Shown in pieces: positions 40,394-59,344 of a DNA stretch of 64,000 nt. The notes under the pieces are model-generated. The model saw only the letters and a program-made list of their open reading frames with translations, was not told the origin of the DNA and ran no database searches. The translations under genes were made by a program, and so were the position numbers. The first letter of the stretch is position 1; each line of letters starts with the position of its first letter. This DNA comes from Piromyces finnis (taxonomy: Eukaryota; Neocallimastigomycota; Neocallimastigomycetes; Neocallimastigales; Neocallimastigaceae): contig MCFH01000035.1 of NCBI GenBank assembly GCA_002104945.1, positions 1 through 64,000 on the forward strand, written 5' to 3'.

Positions 40394-41115
40394 AAAAAGA
40401 TAAAATAATAAAATTATAACATTAAAATAAAATTAAATAATTAAAATAAAAATTTTAATATAATAAAATTTTATTTTATTTTTTATTTCATTTTAATATC
40501 TTAAAATCAAATAAAAAACAAAATAAAATAGAGAATTAAAACAAATAAATAAAAAGAATAATAGAATAAAATAAATTTATAATAATAAAATAATTAATGT
40601 AAGTATACCGAATAAAAATGATATATAATTAAATCTCAATTTGTATATATATATTATTATATGTTATTTGTGATATATGTTGTGTGAAATTTATTTTTAT
40701 TTTTCACTGTAAAGTTTGTTATATAAAGTCTTAATAAGAAAGAGTTATATTTTATTTTTTATTATTATTTTAGTTTGTATAACTAATTAAGAATAAAAAA
40801 TAATAACTGCTTTTATTTTTATTTATATTCTCTTTATAACAGATTATAAATAATAAATAAAATCAATAAAGCAAAGCAAAACAAAAGAACAAAAATTAAT
40901 ATAAAAATTAAAAAATAAAATAAATATTAGAATTAACAATTATAAAATAATAACAATAAATTAAAATAAAATAAAGCAAATAACAAATAAAATAAAACAA
41001 ACAATAAAGCAAATAATAATAATAAATTAAAAAATAAAACTATATATTATATAACAAATTAACAAAAATAAATATTCAAATAATTTAAAAATATAATAGC
41101 ATATATAATATAAAA
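38413..41115. other. AT-rich intergenic region
   Basis: 2.7 kb, largely A/T runs, including a T tract of about 30 at 40359-40388. One exon-like fragment is at 39123-39232. A small G+C-richer spot near 40010-40035 (ctctatagcgcaaggtcgcacc) is of unknown meaning. The 500 bases before the repeat-protein gene are A-rich and nearly G-free, and probably hold its promoter and leader. Confidence 0.5.
39123..39232 (-). pseudogene. Possible exon relic
   Basis: Behind a TAG acceptor the minus strand encodes EKYSKRDSLIAAVAIGMHQN, then five Phe from a 15-T run, then a short tail and TAG at 39123-39125. The first 20 residues look like genuine protein, while the Phe run suggests decay. No other exons found; unrecognised. 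Confidence 0.25.
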
Positions 41116-43950
41116 ATGGCTCCAATAATTATTGACACTGGTATTTTCGATAAGCCAATTCTTATCCAAAATGACATTGTTAATCAATCAAGAATTGTAA
41201 AAGAAATTATAATTGAAGAACAAAAGCCAATTATTATTGATACTGGTATTTTCGACAGACCAATTCTTGTTCAACCACAACAAATTGCTCTTGGTGAAAA
41301 CTTAAAGCAAGTTAGTCAAAGAAGCTACGTTGTTCAAGAAGGTGACAACGAAGTTCAAGTTGAAGAAGTTGTTTATGAAGAATATATTGAAGATGATGGT
41401 GTTGAAGGTGAAAAAGTTATAGTTGAAGAAATTGTCGAAGAATATATTGATGAAAACGGAAACGTTATTAGAGAAGTTTCTGAAGTAATTGAAGAAGTTA
41501 TTGAAGAAGAAAAGCCAGTCATCATTGACACTGGTATTTTCGACAGACCAATTCTCATTCAATCTGGTGTTGAACAACCACAACCAAAAGAAGTTGTAGT
41601 CGAAGAACCAGCTGAATGCAGAGCTGACACTGGTTGTTGGTGGTTATTCGCCAAACCACAAACTGCTGAAGTTGTTATTGAAGAACAAAAGCCAATTATT
41701 ATTGACACTGGTATTTTCGACAGACCAATTCTTATTCAATCTGGTGTTGAACAACCACAACCAAGAGAAGTTGTTGTTGCTGAAGAAGAAAAGCCAGTCA
41801 TTATTGACACTGGTATTTTCGACAGACCAATTCTTATTCAATCTGGTGTTGAACAACCACAACCAAGAGAAGTTGTTGTTGCTGAAGAAGAAAAGCCAGT
41901 CATTATTGACACTGGTATTTTCGACAGACCAATTCTTATTCAATCTGGTGTTGAACAACCACAACCAAGAAAAGTTGTTGTTGCTGAAGAAGAAAAGCCA
42001 ATTATTATTGACACCGGTATTTTCGACAGACCAATTCTCATTCAATCTGGTGTTGAACAACCACAACCAAGAGAAGTTGTTGTTGCTGAAGATGAAAAGC
42101 CAATTATTATTGACACTGGTATTTTCGACAGACCAATTCTTATTCAATCTGGTGTTGAACAACCACAACCAAGAGAAGTTGTTGTTGTTGAAGAAGAAAA
42201 GCCAATTATTATTGACACTGGTATTTTCGATAGACCAATTCTCATTCAATCTGGTGTTGAACAACCACAACCAAGAGAAGTTGTTGTAGCTGAAGAAGAA
42301 AAGCCAATTATTATTGACACTGGTATTTTCGATAGACCAATTCTCATTCAATCTGGTGTTGAACAACCACAACCAAGAGAAGTTGTTGTAGCTGAAGAAG
42401 AAAAGCCAATTATTATTGACACTGGTATTTTCGACAGACCAATTCTTATTCAATCTGGTGTTGAACAACCACAACCAAGAGAAGTTGTTGTAGCTGAAGA
42501 AAAAAAGCCAATTATTATTGACACTGGTATTTTCGACAGACCAATTCTTATTCAATCTGGTGTTGAACAACCACAACCAAGAGAAGTTGTTATTGAAGAA
42601 CCAGCTGAATGTAGAGCTGATACTGGTTGCTGGTGGTTATTTGCTAAGCCACAAGTTCAAGATGAACCAGCTGAATGTAGAGCTGACACTGGTTGCTGGT
42701 GGTTATTCGCTAAGCCAGAAACCTCTGAAATTATTGAAGTATCAGAAGCTGAAGCTAAGGAAATTGTTATTCCAGTTTCAGAAGAAAAGGATAATACTGT
42801 TTTAAAGGTTCAATGCAAACTTCCATTAGGATATGAAGCTAAACAATGGGTTCCATATGCTAGCCGTTCCATTGAATGCTACACTAGCTTACCACTTGGT
42901 ATTGATTTCCATACTTCTGAAAGACAATGGGTTCCATATGCTAACCGTTCCATTGAATGCAACACTAGCTTACCACTTGGTATTGATTTCCATACTCCAG
43001 AAAGACAATGGGTTCCATATGCTAACCGTTCCATTGAATGCTACACTAGCTTACCACTTGGTATTGATTTCCATACTCCAGAAAGACAATGGGTTCCATA
43101 TGCTGGTCGTTCACTTGAAGTTTTATGTGCTTTACCACTCGGCTATAACCCAGTTGAAGAAGTAAAGATTACACCAGTTGAAGAGGAAAAGGTTGTTAAG
43201 GAAAGAGTTATTGAAGAAGCTCCAGTTGTAGAAGCTCCAGTTGACAATTCTGAAGTTATTGAACAATTAAAGAAAGAAATTGAAGCTAGAGATCAATTAT
43301 TAAAGAAGAAGGAAGATGAATTAAATGAATTAAAGGATATTGTTGATAAAAAGAATAATGAACTTAAATTACAAAATAATGATTACCAAAATTTAATTAG
43401 ATCAAATGAAGAATTAAACCACCAACTTACACAATTAAATATTATTAACAAGAAGTTACAACAAAGTGTTAATCAAACTAGTGGTTTAATAACACCAAAT
43501 GAAAAGGAAATTGATGAAAAGGAAATTGATGTCGATAATACTTTATTAAATTCAGAATTAGAAAATGTTGCCATTACTAACGAAATTAAATTAAAGAATT
43601 CAGAAGTTGAAAGACTTACTTCTAGAATTGTTGCATTAAACCAACAACTTGCTAGACTTACCTTAAATGTTGATGAAGAACATAAGAAGGATAGAAAAAT
43701 AATTTCAGAATTAAAGTCAAGAATTGATGGTTATTTAGAAAAATTAGTTAAATTAAACGGACAAGTTAGTGCCTTAACTTTACTTGTTGATGAACTTAAG
43801 CGTAATAAGGAATCTGCTACTAGCGAACCATCTGATTCTAATGGCAACAATGCTCTTGCTAAGAAACATCTTTACCTTTCTCCAGAAAGCAGACAAATCA
43901 TTACAAATATTGTTTCTAGAGCTACTCAAAATAAGTGTAGCATTTTATAA
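41116..43950 (+). CDS. Large tandem-repeat protein with coiled coil and C-terminal CaaX box; family unknown
   Basis: Intronless, 944 aa. Twelve copies of a motif IIDTGIFDRPILIQ are present. Nine form a near-identical tandem array of 34-aa units (102 bp each), joined by acidic VVVAEEEKP linkers. Two other repeat types follow: three copies of ECRADTGCWWLFAKP and four of RQWVPYANRSIECYTSLPLG. Residues about 715-925 are a long coiled coil with heptad Leu/Ile. The chain ends CSIL, a CaaX prenylation motif (terminal Leu favours geranylgeranyl). It has no signal peptide or membrane helix, so it is probably cytosolic and tethered to a membrane through the lipid, with the repeats held out as a binding array. 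Codons are biased and G+C-richer at wobble than the neighbours, suggesting strong expression. No known family was recognised. Confidence 0.85.
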   Translation: MAPIIIDTGIFDKPILIQNDIVNQSRIVKEIIIEEQKPIIIDTGIFDRPILVQPQQIALGENLKQVSQRSYVVQEGDNEVQVEEVVYEEYIEDDGVEGEKVIVEEIVEEYIDENGNVIREVSEVIEEVIEEEKPVIIDTGIFDRPILIQSGVEQPQPKEVVVEEPAECRADTGCWWLFAKPQTAEVVIEEQKPIIIDTGIFDRPILIQSGVEQPQPREVVVAEEEKPVIIDTGIFDRPILIQSGVEQPQPREVVVAEEEKPVIIDTGIFDRPILIQSGVEQPQPRKVVVAEEEKPIIIDTGIFDRPILIQSGVEQPQPREVVVAEDEKPIIIDTGIFDRPILIQSGVEQPQPREVVVVEEEKPIIIDTGIFDRPILIQSGVEQPQPREVVVAEEEKPIIIDTGIFDRPILIQSGVEQPQPREVVVAEEEKPIIIDTGIFDRPILIQSGVEQPQPREVVVAEEKKPIIIDTGIFDRPILIQSGVEQPQPREVVIEEPAECRADTGCWWLFAKPQVQDEPAECRADTGCWWLFAKPETSEIIEVSEAEAKEIVIPVSEEKDNTVLKVQCKLPLGYEAKQWVPYASRSIECYTSLPLGIDFHTSERQWVPYANRSIECNTSLPLGIDFHTPERQWVPYANRSIECYTSLPLGIDFHTPERQWVPYAGRSLEVLCALPLGYNPVEEVKITPVEEEKVVKERVIEEAPVVEAPVDNSEVIEQLKKEIEARDQLLKKKEDELNELKDIVDKKNNELKLQNNDYQNLIRSNEELNHQLTQLNIINKKLQQSVNQTSGLITPNEKEIDEKEIDVDNTLLNSELENVAITNEIKLKNSEVERLTSRIVALNQQLARLTLNVDEEHKKDRKIISELKSRIDGYLEKLVKLNGQVSALTLLVDELKRNKESATSEPSDSNGNNALAKKHLYLSPESRQIITNIVSRATQNKCSIL
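41681..42598 (+). repeat. Nine 102-bp coding tandem repeats
   Basis: In-frame units of 102 bp encoding EEEKPIIIDTGIFDRPILIQ and a following GVEQPQPREVVVA. Units differ at only a few bases, mostly silent (gacact/gacacc, cttatt/ctcatt), plus single replacements (R to K, E to D, A to V, E to K). This is typical of ongoing unequal exchange or gene conversion. Confidence 0.93.
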
Positions 43951-45314
43951 ACAGCGTTAGTACTTTTATTTATCTTTTTTATTTTCTATCAGTAAATTAT
44001 TTTTAAAACACACAGAAAATAATTTAGAAAAAAATATTTTTAAACGACATCAATCAAACGTAAAAAAATTTCAAAAAAAGGAAAAAACTATTAATATTAT
44101 TAATAATAGCAATAATACAACATCACAATTTTTTTTTATTATTTAATTATTAATCTAGTATTATTTAATAGTATTTTTTTTTTTTTCTTTTTTAACGATA
44201 TTAAAACATTTTAACTTTATACATTAAAATATAAATATTAAAAATATAGATATTAAACATTCATTAATTTATTTAATAATATAATATATAGTATAAAAGT
44301 AGCGTTTAGAATTTATTTATTTTTAAATGTTAATTTTTGTAAAATTTAAAAAAAAATTTTTTACAATAAAAACTTTTAATAATTTAGAAAAAAAAAAATA
44401 TTGTTTTATTTATTTTTTTTTTTAATAATATATATATAATTATTATTATTTATTTAATATATAATATTTTTATTTTAATATATATAATGATTATTTATTT
44501 AAATATTTAAAAGTAAGGAAAAAAAAAGATAGAAAAAAAAAAAAAAAAAGAAATAATTAATATGGAATATATTTTCTATTTTTTATTCTTTTACTTTTTT
44601 TTTTTTTAAAAAAAAAAAGGAATATTATTAAATAATCTTTTTTGTATTGATTGATAATTTAAATAATAATTTTATAAAATTTTTTTAAAAAAAAATAATT
44701 ATCAATAAAGATTATTTTTTAAAAAGTATGTAATTGAAAAAAAAAAAAGAGTAACTAATTATTAAAAAAAAAAAAAAAATAATTTTTTTTTTAAAATGTA
44801 ATAATAACAACAGTAAAAAAAAAAAAAAAAAAAAAAATTGTTATTTAAAACAAACAATAATTAAAAAATTAAATAAAAATGTATTTATAAACCTTTAATA
44901 ATATTAAAAAAAAAAAAAAAAATAGATTTATACATTTTTTATTTTTATTTATATGTATATATTTTTATTATTATTTAATGAATTGTGCCGTTAATTCTAT
45001 ATATTGAGTATTTTTAATGTTAATAATATTATTAGTATTTTTATTTTTATTGTTATTATTATTAGATTAATAAGTTATTGCTTAGATTTACGTTATTTTA
45101 TTTATTTTTTTTATTTATTTAAATTTTAATTTTTATGTTATTTACGTTATATACGTTATATATTAATTATTATTTTTGTTTGATTAATTCCCAAAAAAAG
45201 AATCAACTTTTTTTTTTTTTCACTTTCAAATAGAAAAATTAAATAGTTAGGTGTTATATAGGAAAGAAAAAGAAAATGTTCCATTTCAATTTTTTTTTTT
45301 TTTTTTTTAATGAT
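43951..45314. other. Convergent intergenic region, homopolymer-rich
   Basis: Lies between the stops of the repeat-protein gene (+) and the WDR7 gene (-). Dense A and T runs (10-22 bases); no coding or RNA signal seen. Confidence 0.6.
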
Positions 45315-45428
45315 TTACACACTAACGTTCATTGCTGATCCTCTTAAACCGATAAGTTTAACTTTATTTTCAGAGGTCCATTCAAAACGAACATTTTCAA
45401 TAATGGCATTTAAACTAACAGTATTTTC

Positions 45429-45478
<50 letters not shown>

Positions 45479-48400
45479 AAGATATTAATAGATATTAATA
45501 TAATTTATTACTATTTTTATTTTATTTTATTCTTATTTTATTTTCTCTTATTAAAAATATTTTATTTTACCTGAATTTTCTCCTTTAATTTCAGTACCCA
45601 CAGAATAGGAACGTATACTTTTCATAGGGGCATTATTATTATCACTACTATTAAAGGTTCCTACTAACATACCTAAGAAGCTAGGTGACGGTTGCCATAT
45701 TCTAACTAATGCTTCTTCTAAGGAATATGATGCTATTAATTTACCATCTGGTGAGAAAGAAACAGCTGTAACAGGTTTTTGATGACCCTATATAAATTTA
45801 GTGTTAAAATATATAATTGTGTTTTCATTATTATTTTAAAGATTTTTATATTATTATTATTTTCTAATATTGATTTATAAACTTACTTCTAAAATTTGCC
45901 AACGAGTACCAGTTTTAAGATCATAGATTAAAATTAAACCTTCAATACTACCAATAGCAATACGTTGAGAATTACCATGGAAAGCAATGTTTGGGAATTT
46001 TTTTACTAAATCATGAAGACTTAAAGTAACGGATTGTATCATATTTTCACGCATATTTGGAACGTTTGGATCTAATGATTTTACAACTGCCTCAACTATC
46101 TTAGACAAATATGGATAGATAATTAATGGTTTCTATAGATAAATTATATAAATAGATAAATAGAAATGTATAAATATATATAATTGAAAAGAATAAAAAT
46201 AAATTTTAATGAATCAACGGTTGTTATTATTATTATTATAATATTACCTTATTAATAAAAAGACTAAGAAGCTGTAAACCTGATTGTCTCTCATATATAT
46301 TTTTTGAATGAACTAAATCAAATGTCAAAGTAGTAATAAATAATGGGGTATTATAAGTAGCAATTTGAATAAGTGCTTGACGAGCTGTAAGATTCATTGC
46401 TGAACTAACACTATGGTTACTATTAGTACGAGCACGTGCAGAGTTAGATTGGCTTAAATTGTCTGCTGTAGTGGAATTAGTATGAATGTCATTTTTATTA
46501 CGGAATGATGTACTTCTGTTTTCCATTGAACTAGTACCATTCTTAATAGCACTACTATTATTTGAAGCCATCGTTGCAGATGTACTATTACTAGATAGAT
46601 TTGCTTTTTGAGTAAGTTGACGATTAAGTTGACCTTTAAGGGATTGTGAAACAGAAGGGGTTGAAGTGGTGTTAATGTTAGAAGTTGAATTAGTATTATT
46701 ATTGATAGATGCTTTACTTGAAATGATTGAATTAGTGGGTGAAGTATTAGTAGAATTATTTGTTGAATTGGAACCTAAATTAGCTAAGGACATTATAAGA
46801 CGAATAACAGCAGATCCATTAATATGAGGTTCCCATACTAAAAATCCTTTACCAATTAATTCTACAGCTGCAATTCTATGTTGTAAACTAGTCTTATTTT
46901 CAATAATTAATAGTAAGGCCTTTGATATTTTACTACAGAAACTATTGATTGATAATTTTTATAAAATAGTAGATAATTATTTAAGAAATATAATAATAAT
47001 AATAATTATTATTAAATAATAAATAGTTATTTTTTTTTTTTCTCTACAACTTTTAAATCTTCTTCATTAGTGTTATTATAATTGTATAAAAAGTAAAATA
47101 TTTACTTATAATTAGACTTTAATAATTCATTTTCATCGGCTCCAATAATACCTAAAAGCATCGCTGCTCTTAATGATATTTTGGTTAATGATTTAGGATC
47201 ATCTATTATTACTATTATCACATATTAAAGAATTAAGAATATATTGTTTAAAAAATAAATATAAAATTCTTTTTTTTTTATGTTCTATTAAAAAAATAGT
47301 TTATTAATAAAAATTAATTATTTATCAATTTACAATAGGGTTCCCAGTAATTTAATATTCTATTTAATTCCTTTTCAGTTATTTTACTCAATGTTGATCT
47401 ATAGAGACATCTTGCTGCTTGTTGAATATCATCTATAATAATTATAAGTTTATAAATATATTTTATTAAAAAAATAAATATATTGAGTTTTCATTAAAGA
47501 AATTATTTAAAAATTACTTGTAGAATCAAGCCAATATTTAGTTAAATGTGAAAAGGATGGATAATTATAATCTGGTCCTACTATACTAGATAACATAATT
47601 CCATAATGAGTAATAATTGATACAACATCATCTTCATTACCTAAATATATTATTATTATTTAAATTATTTAATATCCTAATAAAAATAAAAAAAATAAAA
47701 TGCTCGATTTTAATTATATTATTTACCTTTTTCTGCTGAAAATATTGGTACAAAGGATAAAATTTTTATTAATCTTGATGCTGTATATAATGGTGATATT
47801 TTCCAAACTTGGTCATCTGAAGAGAATGGTGCTAATAATGAAAATTGATTTTCTACTCTATAATTCAATTCATATAAAAGCAATGATAATACAATTATTA
47901 TCTTAACGTTTTACTTATTAAACCAAATATATATATTTCTTTAAACCTTACCCTTTAATACCTATTGTAATATTCTTTCTGTTGGGTTTTAGTCCTATTT
48001 TTTTGACACATATATTATCTAATTCTGTATCAATTTCCCATGTTAAAAGAGATGAAAACAAAAGCTGTGTGAATCTTCGATAAAGATTTGATAAAGACTT
48101 TCCATTTGGGTTTCCTATTCCTTTAAAATGACTTGATTTTAACATAAGTGATATTCCTAGTTGTTTGGATGTTTTATTGGATCCATTTTCTGGTGAAGAA
48201 CGTCCACTTCTTATTTTTTTTGGAGATCCAGGTGTACTTGAATAAGCTGAATTAGACATTCGATGGAAATAATTTATTTCATTTATCAGCTGTTTTATAT
48301 TAATATAGAATACAATAACAGGAATTTGTCCTTTTTATTTATTTATTTATTTATATTAATAAATGTAATTAATATAAAATTAATAATTTAAATTCTTATA

Positions 48401-51400
48401 ATGTAAAAAATATATATCAGAAACTTTTTTATTAATTACCATATGGTATAAAATAAACTGGGAAAATTGACAAAATTTGTTTATTGTTTAATTTTGAATA
48501 ATCAGTATTAAATGGGTTAAATCTATTTATAAAATAGTATCACAAAAATTAAAATTAATTTATAGTTTTTTATTAAAATATTTTTATAATATTTACTTAA
48601 TAGTAACATCGCAATTATCTATTATTTGTTCTGAATAATATGGATCAGTTATGATTCTATCAAGATGGTTAGATTTTAACTATATAATAAAAAAAAAAAA
48701 AAAAAAAAAAAGAAATCTTAACATTATTTGAATATATATATTTTTTATTTATATATTGAAATGTTGAGTTAATTTACATGCCAAACGGAAACAGATTTAT
48801 CTATACATTGAACACATATATAATCGCCATCTAATTTCCATGAAAGACGTGAAACTTCTGAATTATGTCCAGTAAAATGGTATATACTATAAAAATAATT
48901 ATTTAATTAATATATGTTTTTAATTATATAATTTAAAAATAGATTAAAAAAAAAAAAAACCATAAATTCATTTTACCATTCCAATTTTTCCAAATTAAAT
49001 ATTGATATAGAATTATCGTCTGAAAATGCTATAACACAATTTTGTAATAAGTCTCCTTCTTTTTCTTTTGGAACTTGAACAAATTGAGCAACTGCTCTGG
49101 TGTATTCATTATATTTGTATAATTGTTTTCCAGTTCTATTATATAATAATATATAAACATTTATTATTATTATTTTAATTATCATAAATTTAATTATAAT
49201 TTTATAAATATTTCATTATGAATTAAAAAATCACAACTATAAGAAGATTAATACTACTAATGTACATACTCTAGATCCCAAATAATTGTTGATGCATCGG
49301 TACTACTACTAAATAATAATAGCTTTCCATTGGAATTAATTTTTTTAGGTACAAATAAAGAAACTACTCTACTAGAATGTCCATTTAATGTAAAAACTTC
49401 ATTTTCAGATTCTGAAAGGGAATTAATGTCATATAAGAATGGATAGTATAATGGCATGACTTTTATCATTCCACTTTCTATTAAAGACATATTTTTATTA
49501 ATATTTAAAATAAGAAAAATTGGAAAAAAATTAGAATATATATATTTTTGATATTAATCGCCATTATTACATAAAAATTTTATATTTATTAAATTATTTA
49601 TTTATATATAAAAATCATTACCATAACCAAATATAATAAAAAGTGATGAAAATGAAGTTACAGCCGTTACTAATGATTTTTTAGGATAATTATCAAATTT
49701 TACATTCCATAATTCTTCCAATTGAGTCTCTTTTATATATAATTTTTAATTATATGATAAAATAAGTTAATTTTTAATATTATAAATATATTTTGATTAT
49801 AGTATTATTTATAATATTTTTTTATTCATCGTGTATAAATTTTGTATTTACCACAAAATGGATTAATAGTTAAAAATACATCCTCAATAGAACTAGTAGG
49901 GGTATTTATTTCGGCTTGAATAGGAAAACTGTCAGTATTATTTGAATTACTGGTATCTATTGATTTTTTTCGATGATAGGTGACATATTTTGATGGATCA
50001 ATGTATGAATAGAATGACCAATAGGAAATACTAGCTGAGTTATTTATATTTTGAACAGATATAATATGAATTGTTGAGTTATTACTTTTCATACATTGAA
50101 CATCCGCTTCATCGAATGGATTATGAGGATTTATTGATGTTGAAAATTCACCAATTAATGTGTAAGGACTTTCAACGTATAATTAAATGAAAATAAATGT
50201 AATATATATGTTAAATTTGGAGAAACATTAGTAAATAACATAACCATAACCTTATATTAAAAAGTATAGTAATTATTACTTATTTGTTTCCATTAATTCA
50301 AGTTCTAAGTTTGATTTTTTTGTTATTATATGACTTTCTGAATTTGAAAACAGTATTACGTTTGAATCATCTACCTCTGATATTTGATTTTCATTTACTT
50401 TACTCAATTCAGATTTTTGACCAATATAATAAACAAATATTTTTGAATCCTTATTATTTTATAAATTTATTAATATTTATTAATATTTGTAATTTTTTGA
50501 TTTTAATTAAATGTATTAAATTTTTATTAATAAATAATTAATAAAGCTTACTGTTGTCCATAAAATAAATGTTTTTGATGACAAAAATTTTCCCTTTTTC
50601 CATATATGGCCTTGTGGTGATACTATTTTTAATATTGGTAATTCGATATTAAGCTTTTTAGAATACATCTAGAAATTTAAAACATTGAATAAAAGGATTT
50701 GAAATTATATAATTAGATTTTTTTTTTTTTTTTTTAATTTATATAATTTAATTTGATATGTATTTTATTAATAGCTAAAATATATTTAAATAAAATAAAT
50801 AGATATTTACAAGACATATATCTCTTGAAAGAACGAAAAAAATATCATTATTATATTCATTGATACAAATTTGAATAGCTTTTGGTATAGTTTGATTATT
50901 ACTTTTTGTTTCTTCATTAATCAAATTAAGTTCTATTTCATCAAATTTAAATATTGACATTTCACCACTTTCATATGTTAAATATAATTCAGAGGTTTCT
51001 AAATAAAGCATTTAAAATTACAATCATTACTATATTTTACTAAAAATAAATACAATGCTACATTAATAATACTTTAATAATTTACCATTTCTTAATTTCA
51101 TTGCAGATATCCAGTCATTATTTATATTAATAATTTGCTTAATCTATTTAATTATTAAATATTTAATTATTTAATTATTAGTTATTGTTAGTATTATTAT
51201 TCCTATTTAACTTTATATATTAAATACCTCTAATGTATCTACTGATAATATATAAATATCACATGAGTAACCAGAACATATTAAATATTTCCTTGATTTC
51301 GTAACCTAATTTTGAAGTGATTTTTTCAAAAGATGTCGATAAATAAGCTAATTAATTTATCTCTGTAAATAAATATATATACACAATTTATTATTAATGT

Positions 51401-52140
51401 TCTGAATAATATTTATTTACTTGTATAGAAGTTATTATTTCATTGAAAAGTTGTTTTTGTTTTAATATGCAATGCCCATCGTTTAAATCCCATGTTATAA
51501 CAGTACTAAATATTTTATTTTATTTTTAATTATTAATTATGTAAATATTTCAAAAAAAAAAAAAAAAAAAAAAAAAAAGAAAAAAAAGTATATATATATA
51601 TATTAATTTTATTTCATCTGAATTAAAAAGAATTTATTCAAATATATAATTTATATAATTTATAATAATTAATCTTTTTTTTTTTTTTTTTTTTTTTTTT
51701 ACCCATCTTCTGATATTGAAATGATAGCATTCTCATCATCATTTGACAATTCTACATTTAATTTTACTAAAGTAAGTGCAGTAACAGTTGTTTCGTGTCC
51801 TAATAAACATAAAGTTGGCATAAACTATTTTATTGATAAGTGATAAGTATATAAAATTATTATTATAAAATGTAATTTCACAAAAATATTCAAAGAATAA
51901 AACAGTAAAACAGTATTAATTATTAAATTTGTATAATATATGTGTTATTATATTAACAAATTTTAATTTTACTTCTTTTTTTCCATTAGACTTATTAATA
52001 ATTTTAAAAATCCAAATCACACCATTTTTAAATGTTACTATTAAATTGTCGAAATTTTTAGTACACAGTGCTTCCACAGCTTTTAACTTATGAAAAGGAT
52101 TCGCATTCCAATATGTGAATGGCGTATTAAGTTGAGACAT
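45315..52140 (-). CDS. WDR7: WDR7 / rabconnectin-3 beta homologue, 24 exons
   Basis: Hand-built exons in order: 52140-51958, 51824-51703, 51505-51421, 51305-51228, 51143-51086, 50998-50811, 50668-50552, 50449-50280, 50168-49852, 49729-49622, 49477-49270, 49135-48977, 48886-48778, 48679-48597, 48522-48440, 48330-47952, 47857-47727, 47640-47518, 47432-47334, 47202-47106, 46941-46248, 46132-45887, 45787-45571, 45427-45315. They total 4167 nt, 1388 aa. An N-terminal WD40 set (VTALTLVK...VITWDLNDGHC, STIIWDLE, HNSEVSRLSWKLDGDYICVQC) leads into helical repeats. Near the end are AVVKSLDPNVPNMRENM, IAFHGNSQRIAIG, LILIYDLKTGTRWQILE and KPVTAVSFSPDGKLIASYS, the signature of WDR7. With DMXL/Rav1-type partners this protein controls V-ATPase assembly on endosomes and vacuoles. 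A Ser/Asn/Thr-rich insert sits in exon 21. Confidence 0.88.
45431..45471 (+). repeat. T41 homopolymer in last WDR7 intron
   Basis: A pure run of 41 T on the plus strand lies just after the acceptor side of the last intron (minus-strand A run). It is outside the coding exons. Confidence 0.9.
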
Positions 52141-53462
52141 TCTAAAATTGTACTTTTAATTATTATTTAGAACCATTTAGTGAAATATATGGATGTTAAA
52201 ATAAATAATTTTATTTTATTAACATAAAGAAGAAGAAGAAGAAGAAAAGAAAAAAAGATATTATTGAATTAATAAATGGGATTTCTTTAATTAATTTAAT
52301 TATTAAAAACTTCATTATAATATTTTTTAAAATGTTTTTTTTTTTTTTAATAGTAAAATAATAAAAATAAAATAAATATAATAGTAGTTTTAAAATTATA
52401 GTTCATGTTAATATTAAATTTGATGATATACCTAAATAACTTGTTATTTAATACTTCCAAAGATTATTAATTTATCAATAAAATTATCGGAAATAGTATA
52501 AATATAGTAATATCTTGTTGAATTTAATACCAAAATATAGTGGTCTTTCCTGTATTAACAAAATTTTTTTTTTATTTAAATAGGTATTATTATTATTAAT
52601 TATTATTATTATTATTATTATTTGATATTATATATTTTCTTTAATTTTTGTATTATAATAATTGTTCTTTTCTTCACAAAATGTATATTATTTTATATAT
52701 ATATATTTTTTTATTTATTATTGAATTATTATAGAACCAAATAAAAAACAGAAAAGTTTTTTTTATTGCTATATTATTATTTTTTTTATTCAAATATTTA
52801 TGATATTATTATAAAAATATATTTATTTATTTAAATGGGATTTCAATTATTTTTGACTTTCTATATTTAAAAAATTTCATTGTTTGATGAATGACCTTTT
52901 ATTTCTTTCTCTTTTTATTTTGAATAAACTTATGTACCCTTTACCCTTTAATTTTTATATTACATAAGAAACTTTTATTCAGTAATAATTTTTATATAAA
53001 ACTATTTTAGAATTAGTCTTTTACTTATTTATTAACCTTAATAAATAATGAAATTTCATATTTAACAGAAACAAAATACTATATCTAATCATGTGATATG
53101 TGTGTGATACAGATTGATTTTATGTAGAAATTAACTTTAAATAATAATAATTTAAATTATTATCTATATCAAATTTATCTTTAGTCCTAATATAATATTT
53201 TTTCTATTATAAGAATACTTTCTAATATTAAATATTCTCTTGATTGCATTTGAAAACTAATAAATAAATAAGCTATAATCCAATTATTATAACAGTATTA
53301 TATGGATCATACATTTATAATATCTTTTTTATAAATCATTAACTAATTAAAGTAATTTTAGATTATTTTATTTTATATTTTTATTATTTTATATTTTATT
53401 TTATACTTAAGGTTTTTACTACATATTTTTATATAATTATACTTATTTATTATTTTATTTTA

Positions 53463-53538
<76 letters not shown>

Positions 53539-53701
53539 TAAATTATTATTATTAATTTGATCAATTTTTTAACTAAAAAGCATAATAGAATTCTATATTT
53601 TATTTATTCTTTTAAAAAGAAAACAAAAAAAAAAAAAAAAGCAAAATTTTTATTAAAGTATGATAAAAAGAAATAAGATTAAAATGTTATTTATTTTAAG
53701 T
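52141..53701. other. Intergenic region between WDR7 and PEX1
   Basis: Both flanking genes are on the minus strand, so this holds the WDR7 promoter and PEX1 3' end. AT-rich with a (TTA)n array at 53467-53538; no gene seen. Confidence 0.6.
53467..53538. repeat. (TTA)n microsatellite
   Basis: About 72 bp of perfect TTA/ATT repeat downstream of PEX1. Confidence 0.92.

Positions 53702-59344
<5,643 letters not shown>

Noticed and set aside
41644-42576. 310-codon antisense frame with repeats of WLFNTRLNENW
   Set aside because: Shadow of the sense tandem repeats; it stays open only because the sense codon bias repeats every 102 bp.
41672-43165. Sense-strand alternative frames over the repeat gene
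   Set aside because: Out-of-frame shadows of the same repeat array; no independent start context or composition.
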